Part shown: piece by piece, positions 37,219 to 48,337 of the stretch | Numbering within the stretch: the stretch's first letter is position 1 | Layout of the letters: the number at the start of each line of letters is the position of its first letter | Assembly (NCBI GenBank): GCA_964552035.1 | Contig: CAZKFN010000001.1 | Coordinates: 124,001-188,000 of the forward strand | Origin: CAZKFN01 sp964552035 | GTDB lineage: Bacteria; Bacteroidota; Bacteroidia; Flavobacteriales_E; Vicingaceae | Direction: 5' to 3' | Length of the DNA: 64,000 bases | Notes under the pieces: model-generated | The model's input: only the letters and a program-made list of their open reading frames with translations | Database searches by the model: none | What the model was told of the DNA's origin: nothing | Made by a program: the position numbers and the translations under genes

Positions 37219-38233
37219 AAAAAGAAACAAACCTGAAAATAAAATTACTTCACGCTGGTGCATTGTTATTAACAGTCTTTTGATGAAGATTTATCATTTA
37301 TTCAATCAGGGAGTGCTAAAATCTTTTTGAGGAATCTTTAATATGAGTAAAGTAAAATATCAAAGTAAAAAAGTTTGTTGAATGAGGAAACATTATAAAC
37401 ATCAAAAAACGTATGTATTTTAAAAATCAACCCTTATTTTAAGGATGCTGAAAAGCAAATAATAAAAGAGAAATGTAAGTGTATTGGCAATATAAATCAG
37501 TAACTTATGCTTTGAAATTAATGATTGGCAAATACCTGATTTAATTTCATACGTTTAATTTAAAGAATTTTAAAAATGTCAGACGAAATTAAAGCTGAAC
37601 TAACTATTAGAAGCGAAGGGTTTACTTAAGGCTCATTAACTAAAGAATTCCTTTTAAAAATAAAAACGTTATACAACAGTAAAGCATTTGACTTGCCGAT
37701 AGGTAAAACTGAATGCTGTGATTAGTAATCCTCTTCTGAGTCAAGTTTTAAATATTATGAGAAATACGATAAGTTTTGCGTAGAAAAGCAGTTAAAACAT
37801 GATTTATTTTCTGCTATACGAGATTCGAAACTTCGTATTTTACAAGTTACCTCAAAACCCGTGGCGTTATTTTGCATCATCTGAAGCCTATTCCTTTCAC
37901 CTAGGGATTTGAAAAATTGGAGTGTTTTCGCAAACTTCTTTTTTTTGTTAAAAAGCCAGATTTCTTACAAGGAGGTTATCTTACTCCAGGAAATTCAACT
38001 TTATTCTTTCTTTTCTCCTAAAAAAACCATCGGAATTTCAACCTATTAATTCAAAAATCCCAAGTGCCAGAAGATTTTTGCTTTGCAAGGCATGTAAAAG
38101 GGGAGGGGAATACCTTATCGGATTTCACCAAAGCTTTATTTTTCCGTTAGTTTAGTACTTTTTATTCCTTTTTTGGCGATGCAAAAAAGTAAATAAAACT
38201 TCTAAGAAAAAAACCTACTTTTCCAGTTGTAAA

Positions 38234-38812
38234 ATGGCTGACATGCAAGTCTTATTGATTGACAACCACGATTCATTTACTTACAATATTGTAAATATTC
38301 TGACCGAAATCGACACGTGTGATTTTCAGGTGATTAATTACGATGAATTGAAAGTCAGCGATATAGATGAATTTGCGCATCTGATTATTTCGCCAGGACC
38401 GATGAGACCCGAAAATTTCCCGCTTTTGAATGAGGTGATTGCTCATAGTTTTCAAAACCGAAAACCCTTGTTGGGAATTTGTCTGGGCCATCAGGCGATT
38501 TGTACACACTTCGGCGGAAGTTTGTATCGGATGGAAAATGTGATCCACGGACAGAAGAGACAAATTGAAATTATCCGAAATTCACCGATTTTCGACGGAC
38601 TTCCAAAAAAAATGGACGTGGGTTTGTACCATTCTTGGACGGTTTCAACCGAAGATTTTCCGAACGAATTAGAAATTTGCGCAATATCCGGGCAATACAT
38701 CATGGCGGTGCAACATAAAACAGCGCCGATTTATGGCGTTCAGTTTCATCCTGAATCTTTTCTGACGGCTTTTGGAACCGCTATTTTAACCCATTTTACG
38801 GCGCTCAGATGA
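38234..38812 (+). CDS. pabA: Aminodeoxychorismate/anthranilate synthase glutaminase component
   Basis: Class I glutamine amidotransferase that supplies ammonia to PabB for p-aminobenzoate and folate synthesis. The nucleophile Cys is in LLGICLGHQAI near residue 81, and the His-Glu pair in GVQFHPESFL near 170. 192 residues is normal. The start could be Met4 (MQVLLIDNHDSFTYN). It overlaps pabB by 4 bp (ATGA). Assignment to PabA and not TrpG rests on the partner downstream. Confidence 0.9.
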   Translation: MADMQVLLIDNHDSFTYNIVNILTEIDTCDFQVINYDELKVSDIDEFAHLIISPGPMRPENFPLLNEVIAHSFQNRKPLLGICLGHQAICTHFGGSLYRMENVIHGQKRQIEIIRNSPIFDGLPKKMDVGLYHSWTVSTEDFPNELEICAISGQYIMAVQHKTAPIYGVQFHPESFLTAFGTAILTHFTALR

Positions 38813-39789
38813 TGGATATTTCACAGTTTTCAAAACAGATTTCAGAATATACAACGCAGGGAATTCCTTATTTTTTTCTACTGGATTTTGAACTGAAAAA
38901 GCCCGTCTTATGCAAATTGGATGAAGCCGAAAAGCACGGGATTCTTTATAATATCAAAGGAAAGACGAATGCGAAGGAGAAAATTCANNNNNNNNNNCCA
39001 AAGACGGAATTGCATGTTACCCCGATAGACCCGAAAATGTATAGCCAAAAAGTCAAAAAGGTTATCGAAGAACTGAACAACGGGAACACTTTTCTTCTGA
39101 ATCTGACTTTTCCAACTCCTATAACTTGCAACCTGAGTCTGAAAGAGATTTTTTATGCCGGTCGTGCGCCATACAAATTGTTATTGAAGGATGATTTTGT
39201 GGTTTTTTCGCCTGAAAGCTTCATTCAAATCAGCAACAATCAGATTTCGACTTTTCCTATGAAAGGTACAATTGATGCCCGGCTTCTGGATGCTAAAAAA
39301 ATCCTACTTGAAAATGAAAAAGAAACCTGGGAACATCACACCATCGTGGATTTAATGCGTAATGATTTGTCGCTTATTTCCAAAAAAGTCAGAGTTGATC
39401 AATTTCGGTATATTGAGAACATTAAGACCCACAAAGGTGAAATCCTGCAAACAAGCTCTGCTATAAGCGGTATTTTGCCCGATGATTGGACAAATGATTT
39501 CGGTGAACGGTTGTTGAAATTGCTGCCGGCAGGATCTGTCAGTGGGGCACCCAAAAAGAAAACCGTGGAAATTATTCAATTGGTGGAAGATGTTGCGCGG
39601 GGATATTACACCGGAATTTTTGGTTTGTTTGACGGTAAAAATCTGGATTCTTCTGTAGCCATTCGTTTTGTAGAAAAACAGAATCAACAACTTTACTTTA
39701 AAAGTGGTGGCGGCATAACAGCAAACAGCGATTCGAAAAAAGAATACGAAGAATTAATTCAGAAAATCTATCTGCCGATTCCGGAATGA
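38809..39789 (+). CDS. pabB: Aminodeoxychorismate synthase component I
   Basis: Chorismate-binding enzyme converting chorismate and ammonia to 4-amino-4-deoxychorismate. The lysine of PMKGTID marks PabB (TrpE has Ala there), and the C-terminal signature LPAGSVSGAPKKKTVEII and IRFVE are present. At about 326 residues it is the short Bacteroidota type without the N-terminal domain. A 10-N gap (38988-38997) removes a few residues near position 60, before PKTELHVTPID. Translationally coupled to pabA. Confidence 0.92.
   Translation: MMDISQFSKQISEYTTQGIPYFFLLDFELKKPVLCKLDEAEKHGILYNIKGKTNAKEKIXXXXPKTELHVTPIDPKMYSQKVKKVIEELNNGNTFLLNLTFPTPITCNLSLKEIFYAGRAPYKLLLKDDFVVFSPESFIQISNNQISTFPMKGTIDARLLDAKKILLENEKETWEHHTIVDLMRNDLSLISKKVRVDQFRYIENIKTHKGEILQTSSAISGILPDDWTNDFGERLLKLLPAGSVSGAPKKKTVEIIQLVEDVARGYYTGIFGLFDGKNLDSSVAIRFVEKQNQQLYFKSGGGITANSDSKKEYEELIQKIYLPIPE
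38988..38997. other. Scaffold gap of 10 N inside pabB
   Basis: Ten unknown bases in the N-terminal third of pabB. The frame is the same on both sides, so the gene is probably intact. Confidence 0.98.
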
Positions 39790-39906
39790 AATGGCTTTTT
39801 GAAGCAATTATTTAAAAATGGAAATTCAATTATTTTCTGTTATCCGAAAATTACGGCTTCGTTTCTAAGGCAGTATTGCCGTAGTATCTTTACCCGATGT
39901 GGCTAA

Positions 39907-40240
39907 TTAACTATGCTTTATTAGATATTCTTTTGTTTCAGTATATGGATTAGGGGTGTACAGAAGATCCAGTAATATTTGTTCTTGACGACCATACCAC
40001 ACTTTTGTAAAATGTTTTAAAATGGCCAAGAGGTGCATCAGGCTATTGCTTTCGGTCGTTGTCATCCTCCCGACGGAGAAACATTTCTAATTGACTTATC
40101 TTCTCTAAAATCCCCTTGATTTTTTCCTCAGGTTCTTCTGTAATGATATCAATGTCTATCGAACCTTTTAGGATTTTCCGTTGCTAAAAGTAAAGCTGTA
40201 CCGCCTTTAAACATAAATTGACCATGATACTTATGTTGTT
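39907..40240 (-). pseudogene. Relic of an AbiEii/AbiGii-like nucleotidyltransferase toxin
   Basis: Read on the minus strand in shifting frames: HGQFMFKGGTALLLATENPK, then SIDIDIITEEPEEKIKGILE and ISQLEMFLRR, a TAG, DAPLGHFKTFYKSVV, and finally YGRQEQILLDLLYTPNPYTE ending KHS. KGGTAL and SIDIDI are the nucleotidyltransferase motifs of the type IV toxin of the AbiE system. At least two frameshifts and one nonsense codon make it dead. No antitoxin (AbiEi) gene is recognised; the open frame further upstream on the same strand (40512-40231) is unassigned. Confidence 0.75.
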
Positions 40241-40551
40241 TGTAACGACGTTATGGTTGAAATTCGGTTTCCGGCGTTCATCAGCACTTTCCATGACACT
40301 ATCCCATTTTTACTTTTCAAAGGCTTGGTATTTTCTTCTACTTTTTCTCTTAAAAAAGAGTTTATTGCTTTTATTCTGAGCTTGGGCTCCTTTGTCTGCA
40401 TCATCTTTCCTTCGCAAAAACAGCAAATACGAAATTTGTTCCTTTCCGAAAATGTTTTTAAGTCAGTAATTAGGGTGATGACGCATTTGAAATTTGAATC
40501 AGTACTTTTCAAAAAAAATCGATTTATAATACTCTTCCAAAAACTTTATAC

Positions 40552-40559
40552 TAAATTTG
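40552..40559 (+). promoter_or_regulatory. TAnnTTTG -7 element upstream of the carA leader
   Basis: TAAATTTG matches the Bacteroidota -7 consensus. If used, transcription would begin near 40566 and pass through the terminator at 40638-40669 before carA. Confidence 0.4.
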
Positions 40560-40637
40560 TGGTCATGAAAAAAATAAATAACAATCGAATATTTTTTTGT
40601 CAATTGAAATTGTTATTTGAACAATATTATTTTTAAG

Positions 40638-40669
40638 AAAAACGAAGCTAAAAAGCTTCGTTTTTTTTT
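40638..40669 (+). terminator. Strong terminator hairpin just before carA (possible attenuator)
   Basis: AAAAACGAAGC, loop TAAAAA, GCTTCGTTTTT, followed by more T: an 11-bp perfect stem and T run. It ends only 18 bp before the carA ATG at 40688. With a promoter candidate upstream at 40552 this is the layout of a leader attenuator; otherwise it ends an upstream transcript. Confidence 0.85.
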
Positions 40670-40687
40670 GCTTAAATTTTGGAAAGA

Positions 40688-41782
40688 ATGGAAAAGAAAT
40701 TAGTCTTAGCGTCAGGGGAAGTTTTCCGAGGAACAGGTTTTGGTGCAGCATGTGATTCCGCAGGAGAAGTTGTGTTCAATACCGGAATGACAGGTTATCA
40801 GGAAGTTATTTCTGATCTTTCATACAGTGGTCAAATTGTTTGTATGACGTATCCCTTAATAGGCAATTACGGAATCAATCCGGATGATTTTGAAAGCATT
40901 TCTCCGGCGATTAAAGGATTGATTGTAAAAGAATTGTGCGATTTCCCTTCCAATTTTAGAAGTCAGATGACCGTGAATGCGTTTTTTAAGAAGAAAAACC
41001 TTTCGGGAATTCAAGGAGTGGACACGCGAAGATTGACCCGAGTATTGCGGGATAGGGGCGTTGTAAAGGGGAAAATTGTACCTGAAAACACCGATACTGA
41101 GACGGTGGTTGCCGAACTGAAACGGGTGGTTTTTCCGACCAATTTAATTGAAAAAGTTTCTACAAAAACGGCTTATGCTTGTCCGGGAAGAGGTTTTAAA
41201 GTGGTATTGGTTGACTTTGGTTCTAAATTGGGAATACTACGGGAATTATCCAAGCGCAATTGCGACATTGTCGTGGTGCCACATACCACTTCTGCCGAAG
41301 ACATTTTATTAATGAAACCGGATGGGGTGATGTTGTCGAATGGCTCCGGAGATCCTCGGGATTATCCGTATGCTTTCGAGATGATCAACGGCATTCTGGG
41401 AAAAATTCCTGTTTTCGGAATTTGTATGGGACACCAGTTGATTGGTTTGGCGTGTGGAGCCAAAACCTATAAATTAAAATTCGGACATCGTGGAGGAAAT
41501 CATCCTGTGTTGGATTTAAGCACAAATAAAGTAAGCATCACCGCGCAAAATCACGGCTATGCAATCGATCAGGAATCGTTGAAAGGAACGGATCTGATTG
41601 AAACACATATTGCCTTAAACGATCGGACAAACGAAGGGCTTAGACATAAAGTTTTTCCGTGTTTTACCGTACAATATCACCCCGAATCCAGTCCGGGACC
41701 GGAAGATGCCAATTACCTCTTCGATGATTTTATTGCGATGATGGAAAATTTTAAAAACAGGTCGGGCAAAACGATAAATTAG
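40688..41782 (+). CDS. carA: Carbamoyl-phosphate synthase small subunit
   Basis: Glutaminase subunit delivering ammonia to CarB for arginine and pyrimidine synthesis. N-terminal CarA domain (LASGEVFRGTGFGA, then VFNTGMTGYQEV), and a C-terminal class I amidotransferase with the nucleophile Cys in VFGICMGHQLIGLA and the His-Glu pair in VQYHPESSPGP. About 364 residues. The ATG at 40688 gives the usual MEKKLVLASG; an in-frame TTG at 40679 is less likely. Followed by carB after about 90 bp. Confidence 0.96.
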   Translation: MEKKLVLASGEVFRGTGFGAACDSAGEVVFNTGMTGYQEVISDLSYSGQIVCMTYPLIGNYGINPDDFESISPAIKGLIVKELCDFPSNFRSQMTVNAFFKKKNLSGIQGVDTRRLTRVLRDRGVVKGKIVPENTDTETVVAELKRVVFPTNLIEKVSTKTAYACPGRGFKVVLVDFGSKLGILRELSKRNCDIVVVPHTTSAEDILLMKPDGVMLSNGSGDPRDYPYAFEMINGILGKIPVFGICMGHQLIGLACGAKTYKLKFGHRGGNHPVLDLSTNKVSITAQNHGYAIDQESLKGTDLIETHIALNDRTNEGLRHKVFPCFTVQYHPESSPGPEDANYLFDDFIAMMENFKNRSGKTIN

Positions 41783-41871
41783 ACCGGATTGACTAAGTAA
41801 TTAACTGATAATTAACAATCTAAAAAATTAAGAAAATAGAAACAAAAAGAACAGACATCCATACGATTCTC

Positions 41872-44800
41872 GTGATAGGTTCCGGACCGATTATCATTGG
41901 GCAAGCGGCAGAGTTTGATTATTCGGGAACACAAGCGTGTCTTTCGTTGAAGGAAGAAGGCTATAAGGTAATTTTGATTAATTCCAATCCTGCGACGATT
42001 ATGACGGATGTAGAAATTGCTGACAAGGTGTATATTGAACCGATTTCATTGGAGTTTGTATCAAAGATCATCCGAAAAGAACGCCCGGATGCGTTGTTGC
42101 CCACCTTGGGAGGACAAATTGGATTGAATATGGCGGTAAACTTAGAAGAATCAGGAATTTTGGAGGAATGTAACGTGGAAGTACTGGGTACCAAACTTAC
42201 GGCCATAAAACAAGCCGAAGACCGCGATTTGTTTCGTCAACTGATGAAAGAACTCAACGAGCCTGTTCCCGAATCGTATATCGCCCACACGGTAGAAGAA
42301 GCGATGGACTTTGGCGAAATTATCGGTTACCCGATTATCGTGCGACCTGCTTTCACGATGGGAGGAACAGGAGGAGGAATTGCCGACAATCCACAAGAAT
42401 TGCGTGATATCACGGAACTGGGTTTAAAATATAGTCCGGTTTCTCAATGTTTGATTGAGAAATCAATCGCCGGATACAAGGAAATCGAATACGAAGTGAT
42501 GCGGGACGCCAACGACAATGCAATTGTGGTGTGCAATATGGAAAATATCGATCCTGTGGGGGTGCATACCGGGGATTCCATTGTGGTAGCACCCTCGCAA
42601 ACCCTTTCGGACAGAGAATATCAATTGTTGCGAAACGCCTCCTTGAAAATCGTTCGTGCCTTGGGCATCGAAGGCGGTTGCAATGTGCAATTGGCATTGG
42701 ATCCGTATTCGTTCAAGTACTATATTATCGAAGTAAATCCTCGTGTTTCTCGTTCATCTGCCTTGGCCAGTAAGGCCACCGGGTATCCAATTGCTAAAAT
42801 TGCCGCTAAAATTGCCGTGGGATTTACCTTGGATAAGATTATGAATCCCGTGACACAGAAAACATACGCTTGTTTTGAACCCGCGTTGGACTATGTCATT
42901 GTAAAATTTCCGCGTTTTCCTTTTGATAAATTTGAAACGGCTGACCGAAGACTATACACCCAAATGAAAGCCACGGGAGAGACCATGGCGATTGGGAGAA
43001 ATTTTGAAGAATCTTTCCAAAAGGCAATTTGTTCCTTGGAAACCGGGCATGATCATATTGGGTTGAAAGATAAACAGTTAAAAAATTTATCGGAAGAAGC
43101 TATCGAACATCGAATTCGAGTGTGTGACGACGAACGAATCTTTGTTATTGGAGAAGCCTTGCGACGAGGACATTCGTGGGAACAAATTGTGGAATGGAGT
43201 AAAATAGATAAGTTTTTTATCTGGAAAATCAAAAAGTTGATTGATTTTAAAAAAACGATTCAAGCCGCACCAAAAGATTTGGAAGTCCTTAGGCAGGCAA
43301 AACGTTTCGGATTCTCCGATTCTTTCATTGCTACGCTGTGGAAAACTACCGAAAATGCCGTCTCTCAACTGAGGAAAACAAATGGAATTGTTCCTGTCTA
43401 TAAAATGGTGGATACGTGCGCTTCCGAATTTGAGTCGCATACGCCGTATTTATATGGCACGTATGAAGAGGAAAATGAAAGCATTGTCTCGGAGAAGGAA
43501 AAAATAGTGGTGTTAGGTTCCGGACCTATACGCATCGGGCAAGGGGTGGAATTTGATTATGCAACGGTTCATTCCATTTGGGCGATTCAGGAAATGGGCT
43601 ACGAAGCCATTATCGTCAACAACAATCCCGAAACCGTTTCCACCGATTTCTCAATTTCAGACAAACTCTATTTTGAACCGCTTACCGAAGAATATGTAAT
43701 GAACATCATCGATTTGGAGAAACCCAAGGGAGTTCTGGTTCAATTTGGTGGACAAACGGCGATTAATTTGGCTGCAAAATTGGAAGCCAACGGAGTGCCG
43801 ATTTTAGGAACTTCTTTTGCCGATTTAGATAGAACGGAAAATCGAGAGAAATTTGAAGAAGGCTTGCAGGCAGCAGAGATTCTACGCCCCAAGGGTAAAA
43901 CAGCTTTTTCAAAAGAAAGAGCGATTGCGATTGCCAATGAAATTGGATATCCGGTGTTGGTAAGACCCAGTTACGTGTTAGGAGGTCGGGCGATGGAGAT
44001 TGTTTCTAACGAAAGCGAATTGAGTCACTACATGGAAAACGCCGTGGAAGCCAGCCCAGATCAACCGATTTTGATTGACCGTTATTTATTAGGAAAAGAA
44101 GTGGAAGTAGATGCAATTTGTGACGGAGAAACGGTACTTATTCCGGGGATTATGGAACACATCGAGAGAGCAGGCGTTCATTCAGGAGATTCAATCGCCG
44201 TCTATCCTCCGCAAAACATCACTAAAGAAGAAGTGGATACACTCGTGGAATACACCGAAAAACTGGCCAAAACATTCCGTATCGTTGGTTTGATGAATAT
44301 CCAATTTGTATTATTTCAAGGGAAAGTATATGTGATAGAAGTGAATCCGCGTTCTTCTCGAACCGTTCCGTTCTTATCCAAAATTACAAATGTACCGATG
44401 GCAAAATTGGCTACCAAAGCGATTTTAGGTGCAAAACTGAAAGACCTGGGATATTCTTCGGGGTTGGTAACAGAAAAACAAGGTGTTTTTGTGAAAGTAC
44501 CTGTGTTTTCTTTCTCGAAATTATCGAAAGTTGATATTTCACTCGGTCCGGAAATGAAATCTACAGGTGAAGTGATGGGGAAAGACACCACCTTGGAAAA
44601 AGCGTTATATAAGGGATTGATTGGAGCAGGAAATAAAGTGCCGATGGATGGTTCCATTTTATTTACTGTTGCCGATAAGCACAAAGAAGAAGCATCTCTT
44701 CTGGCTACACGTTTTCATAAAATTGGTTTTCAAATATGGGCAACGAAAGGTACAGCCGATTATTTCCAAAGAAAGGAAATTCCGTGTAAAATCGGGTATA

Positions 44801-45027
44801 AAATAGGAGAGAAAGAACGGAATCTTATCGATCTTATCCATACAGGAAAAGTACAATACGTAGTCAACACCATCACCGTGGGGAAAACTGTGGAACGAGA
44901 CGGTTTTCAAATACGGAGAGCCTCTGTAGAAAATGGCGTGCCGTGCTTAACGTCAATGGACACAGTAGAAGCCTTGCTAAGAGTCATTGAGAGTATGACC
45001 TTTAAAATGGAACCGATGGGGAGGTAG
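41872..45027 (+). CDS. carB: Carbamoyl-phosphate synthase large subunit
   Basis: Synthesises carbamoyl phosphate from bicarbonate, ATP and ammonia. Two homologous ATP-grasp halves are seen: [20 protein letters not shown] near the start and [20 protein letters not shown] near residue 545, plus [20 protein letters not shown] and [15 protein letters not shown]. An MGS-like allosteric domain ends the protein. Translated here from GTG at 41872 (1051 residues), but similarity clearly extends upstream ([16 protein letters not shown]) to about 41827, where no ATG, GTG or TTG exists; the true start may be ATT at 41827 or a mutated ATG. Confidence 0.95.
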   Translation: MIGSGPIIIGQAAEFDYSGTQACLSLKEEGYKVILINSNPATIMTDVEIADKVYIEPISLEFVSKIIRKERPDALLPTLGGQIGLNMAVNLEESGILEECNVEVLGTKLTAIKQAEDRDLFRQLMKELNEPVPESYIAHTVEEAMDFGEIIGYPIIVRPAFTMGGTGGGIADNPQELRDITELGLKYSPVSQCLIEKSIAGYKEIEYEVMRDANDNAIVVCNMENIDPVGVHTGDSIVVAPSQTLSDREYQLLRNASLKIVRALGIEGGCNVQLALDPYSFKYYIIEVNPRVSRSSALASKATGYPIAKIAAKIAVGFTLDKIMNPVTQKTYACFEPALDYVIVKFPRFPFDKFETADRRLYTQMKATGETMAIGRNFEESFQKAICSLETGHDHIGLKDKQLKNLSEEAIEHRIRVCDDERIFVIGEALRRGHSWEQIVEWSKIDKFFIWKIKKLIDFKKTIQAAPKDLEVLRQAKRFGFSDSFIATLWKTTENAVSQLRKTNGIVPVYKMVDTCASEFESHTPYLYGTYEEENESIVSEKEKIVVLGSGPIRIGQGVEFDYATVHSIWAIQEMGYEAIIVNNNPETVSTDFSISDKLYFEPLTEEYVMNIIDLEKPKGVLVQFGGQTAINLAAKLEANGVPILGTSFADLDRTENREKFEEGLQAAEILRPKGKTAFSKERAIAIANEIGYPVLVRPSYVLGGRAMEIVSNESELSHYMENAVEASPDQPILIDRYLLGKEVEVDAICDGETVLIPGIMEHIERAGVHSGDSIAVYPPQNITKEEVDTLVEYTEKLAKTFRIVGLMNIQFVLFQGKVYVIEVNPRSSRTVPFLSKITNVPMAKLATKAILGAKLKDLGYSSGLVTEKQGVFVKVPVFSFSKLSKVDISLGPEMKSTGEVMGKDTTLEKALYKGLIGAGNKVPMDGSILFTVADKHKEEASLLATRFHKIGFQIWATKGTADYFQRKEIPCKIGYKIGEKERNLIDLIHTGKVQYVVNTITVGKTVERDGFQIRRASVENGVPCLTSMDTVEALLRVIESMTFKMEPMGR

Positions 45028-45068
45028 GAAGATTGGGTGTATTAAATTCTTTTGCGAAATAATAATCC

Positions 45069-46691
<1,623 letters not shown>

Positions 46692-46719
46692 TTATTAAGT
46701 ATATTTTCTCTATAGTTTT

Positions 46720-48264
46720 TTATTCCCATTCAATAGTTGCAGGAGGCTTAGAACTGATGTCATACACCACTCGATTAATACCCTTAACCTCGTTTATAAT
46801 TCTATTCGATACCAATTCTAAGAATTCGTAGGGGAGTTTAGACCAAGTTGCAGTCATAAAATCTAGGGTATTCACAGCGCGAATAACCGCGGTGTATTCG
46901 TAGGTTCGTTCATCGCCCATCACCCCTACCGATTTTACCGGTAATAAACCCACAAAAGCCTGAGACGTTTGTTCGTATAAATGGTTTCGATATAATTCAG
47001 CTATGAAAATAGCATCTGCTTCTTGTAGAATCCTGACTTTTTCAGGGGTAACTTCGCCTACTACCCGTATTCCTAATCCCGGGCCGGGAAAAGGATGACG
47101 ATTTACAAGTTCGGGCGGTATCCCAAGTTCTATCCCTACTTTTCGCACTTCATCCTTAAATAATCCGGCAAGTGGTTCCAATAACTTGAACTTTAAATCA
47201 TACGGTAATCCTCCCACATTGTGGTGTGATTTTATAGTAGAAGAAGCACCTCCCATGTTACTGGATTCGATAATATCTGGATAGATTGTCCCTTGTGCTA
47301 AAAAGCCAGCATTGTTAAATTCTCTAGCTTCTTCATAGAATATCGTAATGAAGTCTTGACCGATAGATTTGCGTTTCGCTTCCGGTTCATCTATTCCCTT
47401 TAAATGTGTTAGAAAGCGATCGGATGCATCAACCATTTTTATATTCATGTTGAAGTGTTCCCCGTAATGCTCCATCACTTTCTTTCCTTCATCTTTACGC
47501 AATAGTCCGGTATCTACAAAAATACAAGTTAATTGATTTCCGATTGCTTTATGAATTAAGACCGCAGCAACGGAAGAATCTACTCCTCCAGAAAGTCCTA
47601 ATATGACGTGCTCTTTTCCTACAATTTTCTGAATGTTTTTAATTTCCGTGGAGATAAAATCGTCTAAGATCCAGTTTTTCTTAGCCTTACAGATTTTAAA
47701 AATAAAATTTTGAAAAAGGGTTATTCCATGTTCGGTGTGTGTAACCTCCGGATGAAATTGTACCGCGTATATCTGACGACTTTCATCCGCCATTGATGCA
47801 ATTTGAATTGTAGAACTTCCGGTTACCTTAAATCCGGGTGGAACGGCGGTAACTTCATCAAAATGACTCATCCAAACCGTTGAATGAGTGGGAATAGCAT
47901 TAAATAATACGCCCTGTTGGAGAATGGATAACTCGGCTTTCCCATATTCTCCTTTTACTCCTTTTGTCACTTCTCCACCTAATAGGTGTGCAATTAATTG
48001 CATGCCATAACAGATTCCCAGGATAGGAATGCCCAATTCGAAGAGTTCCTTTTCTACTATGGCGGCTTTTTCTCCAAAAACGGATGAAGGGCCTCCTGAC
48101 AGAATTAGTCCGATAGGATCGTGTTTTAAAAGCTCTTCGATTGGCAAATAATAAGGAAGAATCTCTGTGTAAACGCCTAATTCCCTAATTCTTCGTGCAA
48201 TTAATTGATTGTATTGCGAACCAAAATCTAAAATAATAATGCCTTGTTTCAAATTGTTGTCCAT
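46720..48264 (-). CDS. guaA: GMP synthase (glutamine-hydrolysing)
   Basis: Converts XMP to GMP. The N-terminal class I amidotransferase has ILGICYGMQLIAHLLGG with the nucleophile Cys near residue 84 and the His-Glu pair in VQFHPEVTHTEHG. The ATP-pyrophosphatase domain has the PP-loop LGLSGGVDSSVAAVL near residue 225, and the C-terminal dimerisation domain ends DISSKPPATIEWE, the canonical ending. 514 residues. It lies between purF (73 bp upstream) and pyrG. Confidence 0.97.
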   Translation of the reverse strand: MDNNLKQGIIILDFGSQYNQLIARRIRELGVYTEILPYYLPIEELLKHDPIGLILSGGPSSVFGEKAAIVEKELFELGIPILGICYGMQLIAHLLGGEVTKGVKGEYGKAELSILQQGVLFNAIPTHSTVWMSHFDEVTAVPPGFKVTGSSTIQIASMADESRQIYAVQFHPEVTHTEHGITLFQNFIFKICKAKKNWILDDFISTEIKNIQKIVGKEHVILGLSGGVDSSVAAVLIHKAIGNQLTCIFVDTGLLRKDEGKKVMEHYGEHFNMNIKMVDASDRFLTHLKGIDEPEAKRKSIGQDFITIFYEEAREFNNAGFLAQGTIYPDIIESSNMGGASSTIKSHHNVGGLPYDLKFKLLEPLAGLFKDEVRKVGIELGIPPELVNRHPFPGPGLGIRVVGEVTPEKVRILQEADAIFIAELYRNHLYEQTSQAFVGLLPVKSVGVMGDERTYEYTAVIRAVNTLDFMTATWSKLPYEFLELVSNRIINEVKGINRVVYDISSKPPATIEWE

Positions 48265-48337
48265 TTATAAGGTAATTGTTGAATAAATATTTTTCTAACG
48301 GAATTTTAATCTTTTATTTCATGCCTATTTATTTTGC

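Larger units (their letters stand above)
36404..38233. other. Long non-coding region with gene relics, 1830 bp
   Basis: No intact gene is supported. The region is AT-rich and contains several decayed fragments, described separately: a Fis-type helix-turn-helix end, a four-copy 23-bp tandem repeat, and a short C-terminal relic. The last 600 bp show only short frames. Confidence 0.6.

Noticed and set aside
40231..40512. 93-codon minus-strand frame upstream of the AbiEii relic as an antitoxin
   Set aside because: No AbiEi-like helix-turn-helix could be recognised; left unassigned.
40253..40636. 127-codon plus-strand frame before carA
   Set aside because: Phe- and Lys-rich product typical of chance AT-rich frames, running antisense to the AbiEii relic region and into the terminator.
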